Shown here in pieces: positions 1 to 7,798 of a DNA stretch of 38,939 bases. Each line of letters begins with the position of its first letter. The stretch's first letter is position 1. The notes below the pieces were generated by a model. That model worked only from the letters and a program-made list of their open reading frames with translations, was not told the origin of the DNA and did not search any database. The position numbers and the translations under genes were made by a program. The DNA is from a bacterium (GTDB lineage Bacteria > ARS69): contig JALGZR010000035.1 in the NCBI GenBank assembly GCA_025774805.1, positions 1 to 38,939 of the forward strand, read 5' to 3'.

Positions 1-759
1 GGAGCGCCGACGTATCTCCTGGCCGACATCGCCTACCACCTGGACAAGGCGGCCCGCGGCTTCCGTCGGGTGATCGACGTTTGGGGTCCCGACCACCACG
101 GATACATCAAGCGTCTTCACTCCGCGACCGTCGCGCTCGGTCAGCCCGATGATTGGCTGGAGATCCTGATCGTCCAGCAGGTGAATCTGCTGCGAGGGGG
201 AGAGCCGTTCACGATGTCGAAGCGGGGCGGGGAGTTCGTGACGCTCGACGAGCTCATGGACGAGGTGGGGAAGGACGTCTCGCGCTTCTTCTTCCTGATG
301 CGGCGGGCCTCCGCCCACCTCGACTTCGATCTGGAGCTCGCGAAGAAGCAATCGCTCGAGAATCCGGTGTTCTACGTGCAATACGCGCACGCCCGCACGC
401 GAAGCATCTTCCGGCAGCCGATGGCGATTCGGATCCTCGAGGGGGCCGAGACACCGCCCGACCTCTCGCTCCTCACGATGGAGGAGGAGGTCGTCATGAT
501 GCGGACCCTCCTCCGGTACCCGGAGATCGTCAAAGACGCGGCCCGCGCCCTCGAGCCCCACCGGATCGTGGCGTATCTCCGTGAGGTCGCGGGGACCTAT
601 CACCGCTACTACACGCGGGGCAAACAGGAGGCGGGCTCCCGCGTCCTGGTCGAGGACGAGGAGCTCTCGCGGGCGCGTCTCTTCCTCGTCGAACTGTTGG
701 CGGAGATCCTGAGGGAGGGGCTCGGACTCCTCGGCATCGTCGCCGTCGAAGAGATGTAG
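1..759 (+). CDS. argS: Arginyl-tRNA synthetase, C-terminal part (5' end outside window)
   Basis: Class I aminoacyl-tRNA synthetase that charges tRNA-Arg in the cytoplasm. The reading frame is open from base 1 and ends at a TAG at 757-759, so only about the last 252 residues are seen. The visible part has the end of the catalytic Rossmann core (VWGPDHHGYIKR), a KMSKS-type loop in the form FTMSKRGG, and then the helical DALR anticodon-binding domain with the typical ENPVFYVQYAHAR stretch. The N-terminal HIGH-type motif must lie upstream of the window. A PfkB kinase gene follows after 79 bases with its own ribosome binding site. Assignment is firm because the FTMSKR loop and the QYAHAR helix are characteristic of ArgS. 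Confidence 0.95.
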   Translation, partial: GAPTYLLADIAYHLDKAARGFRRVIDVWGPDHHGYIKRLHSATVALGQPDDWLEILIVQQVNLLRGGEPFTMSKRGGEFVTLDELMDEVGKDVSRFFFLMRRASAHLDFDLELAKKQSLENPVFYVQYAHARTRSIFRQPMAIRILEGAETPPDLSLLTMEEEVVMMRTLLRYPEIVKDAARALEPHRIVAYLREVAGTYHRYYTRGKQEAGSRVLVEDEELSRARLFLVELLAEILREGLGLLGIVAVEEM

Positions 760-838
760 GATCGCGCCCCGAGGCCGGGACCCGGAGTCCGGACGGCGTC
801 CCGCGGCAACCGGATCCCTCACGAAAGGAGGCGGGGTC

Positions 839-1771
839 ATGGGCATACTGGTGGTGGGCTCGATCGCGTACGACGACGTCACCACGCCGCACGGACGGGT
901 GGAGATGTCGCTGGGAGGCTCGGCCACCTACTTCACGGCGGCGGCGAGCTTCTTCTCGCCCGTGCGAATCGTCGCCGTCGTGGGGGAGGACTTCGACGTC
1001 GGCGCGCTCGGCTTCCTGGAGGCGCGGGGGGTCGACACGTCGGGCCTCGCCGTCCGGCCGGGAGAGACCTTTCGGTGGTCCGGATCCTACGGCGAGGACA
1101 TGGGAGAGGCGACGACGCACGCGACCCACCTCAACGTTTTCCAGGACTTCCGACCCGTGATCCCCGCGACCCACCGGAGCGAGGACTACGTCTTCCTGGC
1201 GAACATCGATCCCGAGCTGCAGCGCTCGGTGCTCGATCAGGTGGAGAAGCCGCGCCTCGTGATCTGCGATACGATGAACTTCTGGATCGACGGGAGGCGC
1301 GATGCGCTCGAGAAGCTGCTGCGTCGCGTCGACGTCTTCGTTCTGAACGAGGCGGAGGCCAGGGACCTCGCCGGCGAGAAGAACGTCGTGAAGGCGGCCC
1401 GGAGGATCCTCGATCTCGGGCCCTCCCGGGTGGTCGTCAAGCTCGGGGAGTACGGAGTCATGCTCGTGGGAGCCCACCGGATTCTCCGACTCCCCGCGTA
1501 CCCGGTCGAGGAGGTCCGGGATCCGACCGGAGCGGGGGACACGTTCGCGGGAGGCTTCGTGGGGTGCCTCGCGGAGTCGGGGGATGACTCGTACGAGGGA
1601 ATGCACCGGGCGCTCCTGGCCGGCACGGTCACCGCCTCCTTCAACGTCGAGGCGTTTTCCATGACCCGGCTGCGGGAGATCGACCGACAGGCGATCGACG
1701 AACGGTGCCGCCATCTCGAGCGCGTGGCCGGGTGGCGTCCGTGGGCGGCGGCCGTTCCCCCCGGATGCTGA
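839..1771 (+). CDS. PfkB-family carbohydrate/nucleoside kinase
   Basis: ATP-dependent kinase of the ribokinase/PfkB fold, 310 aa, cytosolic. The N-terminal strand MGILVVGSIAYDDV is followed by the glycine pair of the substrate lid (SLGGSATYF, about residues 24-32). The C-terminal signature DPTGAGDTFAGGF lies at residues 228-240, with D234 of GAGD as the expected catalytic base. Start ATG 839 is supported by AAAGGAGG about 8 bases upstream. The substrate cannot be read from sequence: family members act on ribose, fructose phosphates, adenosine and others. The neighbours (argS and an unknown protein) do not settle it. Length is normal for the family and nothing looks broken. Confidence 0.88.
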   Translation: MGILVVGSIAYDDVTTPHGRVEMSLGGSATYFTAAASFFSPVRIVAVVGEDFDVGALGFLEARGVDTSGLAVRPGETFRWSGSYGEDMGEATTHATHLNVFQDFRPVIPATHRSEDYVFLANIDPELQRSVLDQVEKPRLVICDTMNFWIDGRRDALEKLLRRVDVFVLNEAEARDLAGEKNVVKAARRILDLGPSRVVVKLGEYGVMLVGAHRILRLPAYPVEEVRDPTGAGDTFAGGFVGCLAESGDDSYEGMHRALLAGTVTASFNVEAFSMTRLREIDRQAIDERCRHLERVAGWRPWAAAVPPGC

Positions 1772-1898
1772 CCGGGTCGACCCGTCAAGGATTCCCAAAA
1801 GCGGCAACCGGCCGAGGGCGGTCGGGGTCCAATCGGGGGCGGATGGGGTCCGAGCCGCTTCCGGCCGGGGGCCGGGACGACCGATCGTTCGCAAAACA

Positions 1899-1907
1899 TG
1901 ATAGACT
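1899..1907 (+). promoter_or_regulatory. Possible extended -10 element
   Basis: TGATAGACT resembles an extended -10 box (TGn plus a hexamer matching TATAAT at four of six positions) in the 212-base gap before the 254-aa protein. No convincing -35 hexamer is seen at 16-18 bases. The gap otherwise shows only GC-rich sequence. This is a weak call from motif shape alone. Confidence 0.2.
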
Positions 1908-1983
1908 CGATGCCGGATTGGCATGGACGATGGCCGGGAGGACGGATTCGTCGCGGTCTCCTCGGACGCCGTGACGACCTGGC

Positions 1984-2748
1984 ATGAGTGTCTCGGCTTC
2001 AGAACCCAGCTCTTCGCTTGTCTCGGATCGCCCGATCAGCCCGAAACGGAGCGCCCTTCCGATGGAGAATCCCTCGACCCCGTATACCGCAGCGGAACGC
2101 ATGATCTGCAAGCTCCGGGATGTCTATTCCTGTGACATCCAGGTGGGTTCCAGCGGAGCGATCACCGCCGTGCACGTCACGGCGCGCGCGGGCCGTTCCC
2201 CGAAACAGATCGCGCGAGACATCGAGGCCATCCTGGCGGCGGAGGAGCGGGTCCAGATCGATCACCGCAAGATCTCGATCGCGCAGTACGGCGACGCCGA
2301 CGCCCCCGCCGCTCAGGTGCTGGAGCGCCTCTCCATCACCGGCGTCAGCCTGCACCAGGGGACGCACGGGTTCGAGGCCGAGGTCACGCTGTCGAGCGGA
2401 GAGACCCAGGCGACGGGGAGGGCGATGGGACCGAACACGCGGTACGAGACGAACCGGATCGTCGGCGCGGCCACGCTCGACGCCATCGCGAAGCTCGTCA
2501 GCGGAGATCCGGCGTTGTCCCTTGGGGAGCTCGAGGAGACGGAGCTCGGATCGCGCCGGGTTCTTCTCGTGTGCGTGAATCACCTCTCGGGACGCACGGA
2601 GACGAGCCTGATCGGGAGCGCGGAAATTGGCTACGATCCGACGCGAGCAGTTATTTACGCGATCCTCGACGCCGTGAACCGAGTCCTGGGTTCCTTTTCC
2701 CCGCGAGAGCCCGTAGAGTACGAGATCGGGCCGGCGCCTGCAGAGTAG
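1984..2748 (+). CDS. Conserved-looking protein of unknown function (254 aa)
   Basis: I do not recognise a named family. After about 30 poorly structured residues there is a first module (about residues 36-100) with alternating strands and a helix: IQVGSSGAITAVHV, then RSPKQIARDIEAIL, then IDHRKISIAQY. A second module (about 110-240) contains DAIAKLVSGD and a C-terminal DAVNRVLGSF helix. From memory, the 'RSPKQIARDI...IDHRKIS' pattern recurs in uncharacterised proteins of Firmicutes and Actinobacteria; I could not check this. There is no signal peptide or membrane segment, so it is probably cytosolic. The start is uncertain: ATG 1984 lacks a clear Shine-Dalgarno, and ATG 2062 is an alternative that removes 26 unconserved-looking residues. 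The next intact genes on the strand are a mini-ORF and a membrane HD-GYP gene. Confidence 0.7.
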   Translation: MSVSASEPSSSLVSDRPISPKRSALPMENPSTPYTAAERMICKLRDVYSCDIQVGSSGAITAVHVTARAGRSPKQIARDIEAILAAEERVQIDHRKISIAQYGDADAPAAQVLERLSITGVSLHQGTHGFEAEVTLSSGETQATGRAMGPNTRYETNRIVGAATLDAIAKLVSGDPALSLGELEETELGSRRVLLVCVNHLSGRTETSLIGSAEIGYDPTRAVIYAILDAVNRVLGSFSPREPVEYEIGPAPAE

Positions 2749-2852
2749 GGCCCGAGCGAAGCCCTGAAATCGGAGCGGAACTCCCGAGTCGAGCGGATGG
2801 CCACCTGCCGAGCGGCGGCGGGTGAGACAGACAGTCGAAGGGAGAGATCTAC

Positions 2853-2930
2853 TTGCTCGCGTTTTGGGCGGGCGTTCTGGTTAGCGTGGTGCTCAGCGCC
2901 CTGACCAGGGGCGGCCGCAACGACTGGTAG
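2853..2930 (+). CDS. 25-codon mini-ORF encoding a hydrophobic peptide
   Basis: A TTG-initiated reading frame of 25 codons ending at TAG 2928-2930. Its peptide starts MLAFWAGVLVSVVLSALT, a single hydrophobic segment long enough to span a membrane, and ends with a short polar tail (RGGRNDW). AGGGAGAG sits six bases before the TTG, a good Shine-Dalgarno and spacing. A GC-rich hairpin with a T run follows 40 bases later. The signal, membrane segment, basic tail and terminator fit a real small membrane protein or a leader peptide. Chance occurrence cannot be excluded at this length, and I know of no family for it. Confidence 0.4.
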   Translation: MLAFWAGVLVSVVLSALTRGGRNDW

Positions 2931-2969
2931 ACGAACTGAACACCAGGCGTCGGTTTTTCCTCCTGACGA

Positions 2970-2997
2970 AGAGCCCCCCTCGAGCGAGGGGGGCTTT
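2970..2997 (+). terminator. Intrinsic terminator hairpin
   Basis: A perfect 10-bp stem (AGCCCCCCTC at 2972-2981 with GAGGGGGGCT at 2986-2995) closed by a GAGC tetraloop and followed by TTTCTC. The stem is very GC-rich and the T tract is short but present. It would end transcription of the 254-aa gene and mini-ORF unit before the HD-GYP gene. Confidence 0.75.
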
Positions 2998-3203
2998 CTC
3001 GTGGGATCCTTGATCGATCTTGGCGCTTGCCAGCCCCGCGGCGGATCGGCAACCGGTCCGCCCCGAGGCCGAACCGGCTCCCGTCCGGCGGCGCCGCGGC
3101 GGATTTCGGAAGACAGAGACCTCGATTTCGCGTCACATATAGCCGATAGCGAGAAAAGGCCGGATCGACCCGGGTCCGACCGGGCTCGCGCCGTGAGGTT
3201 TGC

Positions 3204-3830
3204 GTGAGAGATCTCCATCCGCTGTTGCGGATCTACGTGCTCGCCGTCTTCGTCGGCGGCTTGGGGTTGCTCGCCTTCGTCAGCGCTGACCTGGGCGTGC
3301 TCGACTGGCACCCCCGGTCTCTCGCGAATCTCGTCCTGTGGACCGTGATGATCGCGATCGCCGCGATGTGGCCGATTCCGCTTCCGCGGGGCGGAGCCAC
3401 CGTCACCGTCACGTCCGCTCTCGACTTCGCCGCCATACTGATCTTCGGACCCGCGATCGCCATCTGGTTCGGCGTGGTCTCCGATCTTCTCACGAACGTG
3501 GTCGTCAAACGGAATCCGCTCTACAAGGTCGCCTTCAATCTCGGCCAGATCGTTCTTTCGATCGGCGGCGCCGGCCTGGCCTACCGTGCGCTCGGCGGCC
3601 GGATGGGCGCGGCGTTCACGCTCGACTCGTCCCAGGTCCTTCCCCTGCTCGTGGCCCCGCTCGTCTACTTCTTCCTGAACACCGGGCTCATCTCCCTCGC
3701 GATCGGGCTCAAGGACCGGATCTCCGCGGTGCGCGGGAGGTCCTTCACGTCATCTTCTTCCTCCCGTTCGGGATTCTGCTCGCGCTCGTTCATCTCCGGA
3801 TCGGTCCCGTCGGCGTCGCCCTGTTCCTGA
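3204..3830 (+). CDS. Membrane HD-GYP phosphodiesterase, N-terminal fragment before a frameshift
   Basis: GTG-started frame with GAGG five bases upstream. Residues 1 to about 177 form at least five hydrophobic segments (for example VLAVFVGGLGLLAF, LVLWTVMIAIAAM, AAILIFGPAIAIWFGVVSDLL and LPLLVAPLVYFFLN), the membrane sensor half of a membrane-anchored HD-GYP protein. At about base 3734 the frame loses sense and becomes serine-rich (FTSSSSSRSGF). The logical continuation, VLHVIFFLPFGILLALVHLRIG, is found in the frame shifted by -1 on the same strand. The real protein was therefore probably one chain of about 492 residues ending at 4681. The break lies in GTGCGCGGGAGG near 3729-3740, consistent with loss of one base or gain of two. 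I see no slippery heptamer that would suggest programmed frameshifting. Confidence 0.7.
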   Translation: MRDLHPLLRIYVLAVFVGGLGLLAFVSADLGVLDWHPRSLANLVLWTVMIAIAAMWPIPLPRGGATVTVTSALDFAAILIFGPAIAIWFGVVSDLLTNVVVKRNPLYKVAFNLGQIVLSIGGAGLAYRALGGRMGAAFTLDSSQVLPLLVAPLVYFFLNTGLISLAIGLKDRISAVRGRSFTSSSSSRSGFCSRSFISGSVPSASPCS

Positions 3831-4681
3831 TCCCTCTCTTCCTGGCCCGATTCTCCTTCAAGCTCTGGATCGACACGAAGGGCTCCCACATCGCCACGGT
3901 GCAGGCGCTCGTCTCCGCGATCGACGCGAGCGAGAGCGATCCCTTCACGCGCGGCCACTCCTACCGCATCTCGAAGTACGCGGTCCGGATCGCCCGTCAC
4001 CTGGGCGTCTCCGAGAAGGAGGTCGAGGAGATCGAGTACGGCGCGCTCCTGCATGACATCGGGAAGATCGCCATCCAGCACGACGTTCTCCTGAAACCGG
4101 GCCGGCTGGACGAGAGCGAACGGGAGCTCATGAAGACGCATCCGAAGGTCGGTCACGACATCCTGAAGGGCCTGAAGTTCCTGGAGGCCGCCGCGGAGAT
4201 CGTCTACTGCCACCACGAGCAGCCCGACGGGCAGGGCTATCCGCGCGGCCTCGGGTCCGAACGGATTCCGATGGGCAGCCGGATCATCATGGTCGTGGAC
4301 GCGTTCGATGCGATGACCTCGGACCGACCGTACCGGCGCGGGCTTCCTCCCGAGGTGGCGTACGAGGAGCTCCGGCGGCACAGCGGGACCCAGTTCTTCG
4401 AAGACGTGGTCGAGGCCCTGATCGAGCTCCACTCCTCGCAGACACTGTTCGACGACATCGACGTCGAAGAGCTCGAAATGTATACTTCCGACCGGTACAA
4501 CTCGCGCATTCTCGAGGAGTTCGTGATGAGCCGGCTCGAGAAGGCGTACGGTCCCGACACCGGGGGCCACTTCGAGCGGCTCCGAAGGAGAGAGTCGGCC
4601 GAAGGGCTGGCCATTCCGGTTGCGTCCACCATCGATCCGAACGCCCGGTCGGGCGAGACGGAGTCCGGCGGCGCCGGGTGA
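3734..4681 (+). CDS. HD-GYP cyclic-di-GMP phosphodiesterase domain, C-terminal fragment after the frameshift
   Basis: This frame resumes the last membrane segments (VIFFLPFGILLALVHL, then VALFLIPLFLARF) and continues into a full HD-GYP domain, which in studied members hydrolyses c-di-GMP. Visible metal-site and signature motifs are GHSYRIS, LLHDIGKI, the KTHP histidine, and HHEQPDGQGYP, the GYP signature; DAFDAMTSDRPYR follows. All residues expected for activity appear present. If read separately, translation could start at GTG 3899, giving a soluble HD-GYP domain, but no clear ribosome binding site supports that. The frameshift point is placed at about 3734. purM begins 27 bases after the TGA. 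Confidence 0.78.
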   Translation, partial: REVLHVIFFLPFGILLALVHLRIGPVGVALFLIPLFLARFSFKLWIDTKGSHIATVQALVSAIDASESDPFTRGHSYRISKYAVRIARHLGVSEKEVEEIEYGALLHDIGKIAIQHDVLLKPGRLDESERELMKTHPKVGHDILKGLKFLEAAAEIVYCHHEQPDGQGYPRGLGSERIPMGSRIIMVVDAFDAMTSDRPYRRGLPPEVAYEELRRHSGTQFFEDVVEALIELHSSQTLFDDIDVEELEMYTSDRYNSRILEEFVMSRLEKAYGPDTGGHFERLRRRESAEGLAIPVASTIDPNARSGETESGGAG

Positions 4682-4708
4682 CCCCGGGATCGCCGGCGGG
4701 CGGTCCCC

Positions 4709-5728
4709 TTGAGCGATTCCCACGAACGCGACCTCTACCGTGACGCCGGCGTCGACGTGCGCGCCGGCGAGGACTTCGTCGAGCGGATTCGCGCCGCCGT
4801 GGAGGCCACGCGCACTCCGGCCGTGCTCGGAGCGGTCGGGGGGTTCGCCGGCCTGTTCGCGCCCGACCTCGCCGGTATGGAGGAGCCGGTTCTCGTCTCC
4901 TCGTCCGACGGCGTGGGCACGAAGCTCAAGCTCGCCTTCGCCACCGGCGAGCACGCCCGGGTGGGAGGGGATCTGGTGCGGCACTGCGCGAACGACGTCG
5001 CCGTTCTCGGGGCCCGCCCTCTCTACTTTCTCGACTATCTCGCCACCGGTCGTCTCGCCCCCGAGACCCTCGCGGCTCTCGTCGAAGGGATGGCCGCGGC
5101 CTGCGCGGACGAGGGGATGGCGCTGCTCGGAGGAGAGACGGCGGAGATGCCGGGCTTCTACGCCGACGGCGAGTACGACTGCGCCGGCTTCATCGTCGGG
5201 ATCGTCGACCGGGCGAAGATGATCGACGGATCCGAGATCGCTCCCGGGGACCGCCTGATCGGATTCCCGTCTTCCGGGCTCCACACGAACGGCTACAGCC
5301 TCGCCCGGAAGATCGTCGACGACTCCCCCCGGCTTTCGCTCGACCTCGCTCCTCCCGAGCTCGGGGGGGTGACGGTGGGGGAGGCTCTCCTCGCCCCTCA
5401 CGTCTCCTACACCCGCGAGATCCGCGCCCTCCTCGACGGCCCGGACGTCGGTGCGAAGGGCTTCGCCCACGTCACCGGAGGCGGGGTCGAGGGCAACTTG
5501 AAGCGGATCCTCCCCGCCGGGGTCGACGCGCGCGTCCACCCCGACCGTCGGCGGGAGCCTCCCGTCTTCGATCTCCTGCGCCGGGCCGGCGGCGTTCCCG
5601 AGAGCGACATGCGGTCGACGTTCAACCTCGGCGTGGGCCTGGTCGCGGTGATCGGAGGGAAGACGGAGCGGGGCTTCCCGATCGGAGAGATCGTCCCGGG
5701 TTCGGGCCGCGTCCTCTGGGACGACTAG
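4709..5728 (+). CDS. purM: Phosphoribosylformylglycinamidine cyclo-ligase (AIR synthetase)
   Basis: Catalyses the ATP-dependent ring closure of FGAM to AIR, the fifth step of de novo purine synthesis, in the cytosol. The 339-aa protein is of normal length. It shows [18 protein letters not shown] near the N-terminus, [13 protein letters not shown] around residue 65, [23 protein letters not shown] around residue 145, [11 protein letters not shown] and [13 protein letters not shown]. Start TTG 4709 is chosen because the conserved YRDAGVD motif begins nine residues later and no ATG precedes it in frame. It lies about 27 kb from the purB-L-Q-S-F cluster in the same window. Its TAG stop is inside the CTAG end of a foldback repeat. 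Confidence 0.95.
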   Translation: MSDSHERDLYRDAGVDVRAGEDFVERIRAAVEATRTPAVLGAVGGFAGLFAPDLAGMEEPVLVSSSDGVGTKLKLAFATGEHARVGGDLVRHCANDVAVLGARPLYFLDYLATGRLAPETLAALVEGMAAACADEGMALLGGETAEMPGFYADGEYDCAGFIVGIVDRAKMIDGSEIAPGDRLIGFPSSGLHTNGYSLARKIVDDSPRLSLDLAPPELGGVTVGEALLAPHVSYTREIRALLDGPDVGAKGFAHVTGGGVEGNLKRILPAGVDARVHPDRRREPPVFDLLRRAGGVPESDMRSTFNLGVGLVAVIGGKTERGFPIGEIVPGSGRVLWDD

Positions 5729-5779
5729 CCTGCATTGCCCACCGGGCTCATCGCGACGCCGATGAGAGATGCAGGCCAG
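5725..5779. repeat. Short foldback repeat with a CTAG end, abutting purM
   Basis: A 55-base nested palindrome. The outer arms are CTAGCCTGCAT (5725-5735) and ATGCAGGCCAG (5769-5779), matching at 10 of 11 positions. The inner arms are CTCATCG (5747-5753) and CGATGAG (5760-5766), perfect. The left end resembles those of the larger elements at 19887 and 25495 (CTAGCCTGCAT). The purM stop TAG is bases 2-4 of the element. The right end has CCAG where a CTAG would be expected. It is probably a degraded or minimal member of the same family. Confidence 0.6.
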
Positions 5780-5872
5780 CCCGCACCCCGGCGCGGGCGG
5801 TACGCGCGGTGGCGGGGCCGGCGAACTCGGGTATCGGAGAGGTCCCCGACGCGCCCCCCGTTTCCGGGGAGC

Positions 5873-7009
5873 GTGCCGCCGCTCCGATGCGCCCGGCGCG
5901 CATGGTCTTGGCGACTTCCGAGCCCGCTGCTCACTCCCCGACGCTCCTCCCGCGGCACGCTGTCCGTCCCGTCCCCCCCGTCCCGCTCCGAGCCGTTTTC
6001 CGACGCCGTCCGCCGGGTCCTGCCCGTCGTGGGAAAGAGCCGCGCCTTTCTCGAGATGCTCTCCCTCGTCGAGTCCCTCGCGGGCACCGACACCACCGTT
6101 CTCGTCACCGGCGAGAGCGGCGTCGGCAAGGAGCTGGTGGCCCGGCTGATCCACGAGACGGGAAGCCCTCGCGGCACGTACCTTGCCCACAACTGCGCCG
6201 CGATCCCGGAGGGAACGCTCGAGAGCGATCTGTTCGGCCACGTGGCCGGAGCGTTCACCGGCGCGGTGGGGGCACGGCGAGGGCTGTTCGCGGAGGCGGA
6301 GGGAGGAGCGCTGTTTCTCGACGAGATCGGGGACATCAGCCCCCGCCTTCAGGCGCAGCTCCTGCGCGTGCTCCAGGAGGGAGAGATCCGGCGGGTGGGG
6401 GAGTCCCGCGTGCGGCGGGTCGACGTCCGGGTGATCGCCGCGACGAACCGGGACCTGGCCGCCGAAGTTCGCGCCGGAAGGTTTCGCGAGGACCTCTTCT
6501 ATCGACTGAACGTGGTCCAGGTGCGCGTGCCCCCGCTCCGGGAGCGGCGGAGCGACATCCCCCGGTTCGTGCGGAGGTTCCTCGAGCGTTCCGTGCGCAA
6601 GGGAGAGCCCGTGGGGGAGGTGCTCGGACCGGACGCGATGGAGAGCTTGCTGACGTATTCCTGGCCGGGCAACGTGCGGCAGCTCCGCAACGAGATCGAA
6701 CGGGCCACCTTGACGACGCGGGGCCGCGGTCGAATCGAGCGGAGGCACCTCTCCGAAGAGCTTCGGGACGGCGGAGCTTCGCTGCCGGCCATCGCCGGAA
6801 CCCTCCGGGAGCAGGTCGAGAGGGCCCAACGACGGATCGTTCTCGGCACGCTGCAGCGTCACCGGTGGAACAAGACGCGCAGCGCTCGCTCTCTCGGGAT
6901 CACGCGGCAGGGGCTGATCAAGATGATCCACCGGTTGGAGATCCCGATGCAGCCCCCGGCGGCGATGCGGCGATCGTGGGAGGAGGCGCCGACCGGCGAG
7001 GCGGCCTGA
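5873..7009 (+). CDS. Sigma-54-dependent transcriptional activator (AAA+ plus Fis-type HTH)
   Basis: Enhancer-binding protein that drives open-complex formation by RpoN polymerase. The AAA+ core has Walker A GESGVGKE (about residue 80), the sigma-54 contact loop GAFTGA, Walker [12 protein letters not shown], and [10 protein letters not shown]. It ends with a Fis-type helix-turn-helix ([20 protein letters not shown], about 332-351). Upstream of [11 protein letters not shown] the frame is arginine- and proline-rich with no recognisable receiver, GAF or PAS domain. The N-terminus is therefore doubtful: TTG 5735, ATG 5762 (inside the repeat), GTG 5873 and GTG 6029 are all possible, and none has a good Shine-Dalgarno. 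Such a protein would be controlled by its amount or by a partner. It converges with the envelope operon, 36 bases apart; its target genes are unknown. Confidence 0.85.
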   Translation: MPPLRCARRAWSWRLPSPLLTPRRSSRGTLSVPSPPSRSEPFSDAVRRVLPVVGKSRAFLEMLSLVESLAGTDTTVLVTGESGVGKELVARLIHETGSPRGTYLAHNCAAIPEGTLESDLFGHVAGAFTGAVGARRGLFAEAEGGALFLDEIGDISPRLQAQLLRVLQEGEIRRVGESRVRRVDVRVIAATNRDLAAEVRAGRFREDLFYRLNVVQVRVPPLRERRSDIPRFVRRFLERSVRKGEPVGEVLGPDAMESLLTYSWPGNVRQLRNEIERATLTTRGRGRIERRHLSEELRDGGASLPAIAGTLREQVERAQRRIVLGTLQRHRWNKTRSARSLGITRQGLIKMIHRLEIPMQPPAAMRRSWEEAPTGEAA

Positions 7010-7045
7010 TCGCCCGCCGGTCCTCCGCCGGCCCCGCACCGCCGG

Positions 7046-7570
7046 TCACCCGCGCCGTCGGTACCGGATCTGCCAGAGCGTCTTCCAGCTCTTTTCCCCG
7101 TCCTCGGACGACTCCCAATCCCAGAGGAGCGAGTTCTCCCCGATGTCGTGAAAGACCATGCGCTGCGAGATCTCCTTGCCGTCGCGGGTGGTCGTGCGGG
7201 AGAGGACCATCCGGTCGTCCTCCCACCCTCCGACGAACTCGAGGTAGCCGCCCTGGTTGTCCACCCAGGTCTGGCGCCAGGCGCCGATCGCGGGCACCCA
7301 GGTCGACATGCTCATTCCCTCGAAATCGCCCCCGTCGAATCTCTCGAGGATGACGCAGTCATCGTAGGCGCGCTCGATGACGTTCGTGCCGCGGCCGTCC
7401 TCTCCCCAGGTCAGATCCCAGGTTCCGACCCAGAAGTCGAGCTGACGGAACTCCGGGGCGGAGCAGGGAGGCGGGGGAGGGGGCTCCTCGGGCGCGGCCT
7501 CCTGCGCGAGGCCCGGTCCGGGAACCACCGAAAGGCCGCCCAGGACCCCGAGGAGAAGCGGAGCCCTCAC
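7046..7570 (-). CDS. Secreted DUF1579-like protein
   Basis: A 174-aa protein with an N-terminal signal peptide (RAPLLLGVLGGLSVVPGPGL, cleavage probably after LAQ or nearby) and a short proline-rich linker. The remaining domain begins FRQLDFWVGTWDLTW and continues with GMSMSTW and WRQTWVDNQGGYLEF. The FWVGTWD opening is typical of DUF1579/lipocalin-like beta-barrel proteins of unknown ligand. Start GTG 7570 is chosen because it overlaps the upstream TGA in a GTGA, implying translational coupling, and gives a clean signal peptide. Longer in-frame starts would run through the DUF2892 gene. It is the last gene of the RND-LolA-OMP operon. Function is not known. Confidence 0.75.
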   Translation of the reverse strand: MRAPLLLGVLGGLSVVPGPGLAQEAAPEEPPPPPPCSAPEFRQLDFWVGTWDLTWGEDGRGTNVIERAYDDCVILERFDGGDFEGMSMSTWVPAIGAWRQTWVDNQGGYLEFVGGWEDDRMVLSRTTTRDGKEISQRMVFHDIGENSLLWDWESSEDGEKSWKTLWQIRYRRRG

Positions 7571-7755
7571 TCGGGCAATCCCGTCTTCCGGATGATGTTG
7601 TCCATCGGACAGAAGCCGGTGAACGCCGACTGGAACATGTTCGCTCCGATGAACACGGTGAAGAGGTACCACCAGGGGGAGACCCAGTGGCCGAGGGCCA
7701 CGCTGCTCAGGATCATCAGGCCCACGATGACCCGGAAGAGATCACGCTGCGTCAT
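7567..7755 (-). CDS. Small inner-membrane protein, DUF2892-like
   Basis: A 62-aa protein starting MTQRDLFRVIVGLMILSSVA with two hydrophobic segments and the FTGFCPMDNIIRKTGL ending typical of DUF2892/YgaP-type membrane domains, often found with rhodanese or thiol-related proteins. Start ATG 7755 has AGGAGG eight bases upstream; the longer frame to 7896 overlaps the previous gene and is rejected. The conserved Cys in the FCPMDN motif is present. It lies 43 bases after the outer-membrane protein gene and its stop overlaps the next start. This suggests co-transcription with the exporter genes, though a direct role in export is unproven. Confidence 0.8.
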   Translation of the reverse strand: MTQRDLFRVIVGLMILSSVALGHWVSPWWYLFTVFIGANMFQSAFTGFCPMDNIIRKTGLPE

Positions 7756-7798
7756 TTCGTTCCTCCTGTGCTGTCCCGCGCGGGGAGTGGTTTCCGGG

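Larger units (their letters stand above)
2749..3203 (+). other. 455-base gap between the 254-aa gene and the HD-GYP gene
   Basis: This gap holds a 25-codon mini-ORF with a good ribosome binding site (2853-2930) and a strong GC hairpin (2970-2997), both listed separately. The remaining 3' part (2998-3203) is GC-rich with one AT-richer patch around 3133-3160 (CATATAG) that could contain a -10 box, but no matching -35 is visible. I saw no riboswitch fold, tRNA or repeat. In particular, nothing resembling a c-di-GMP riboswitch precedes the HD-GYP gene. Confidence 0.5.

Noticed and set aside
2998-3203. A c-di-GMP riboswitch upstream of the HD-GYP gene
   Set aside because: No conserved core of the known c-di-GMP riboswitch classes is visible.
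3729-3745. Programmed ribosomal frameshift in the HD-GYP gene
   Set aside because: No slippery heptamer, downstream pseudoknot or internal Shine-Dalgarno stimulator is apparent; a simple indel explains the break better.
3665-7039. A 1124-codon open frame on the minus strand
   Set aside because: It lies opposite the HD-GYP gene, purM and a sigma-54 activator, all with clear motifs. Its translation is Arg/Gly/Asp/Pro-rich with no domain, which is typical of antisense frames in GC-rich DNA.
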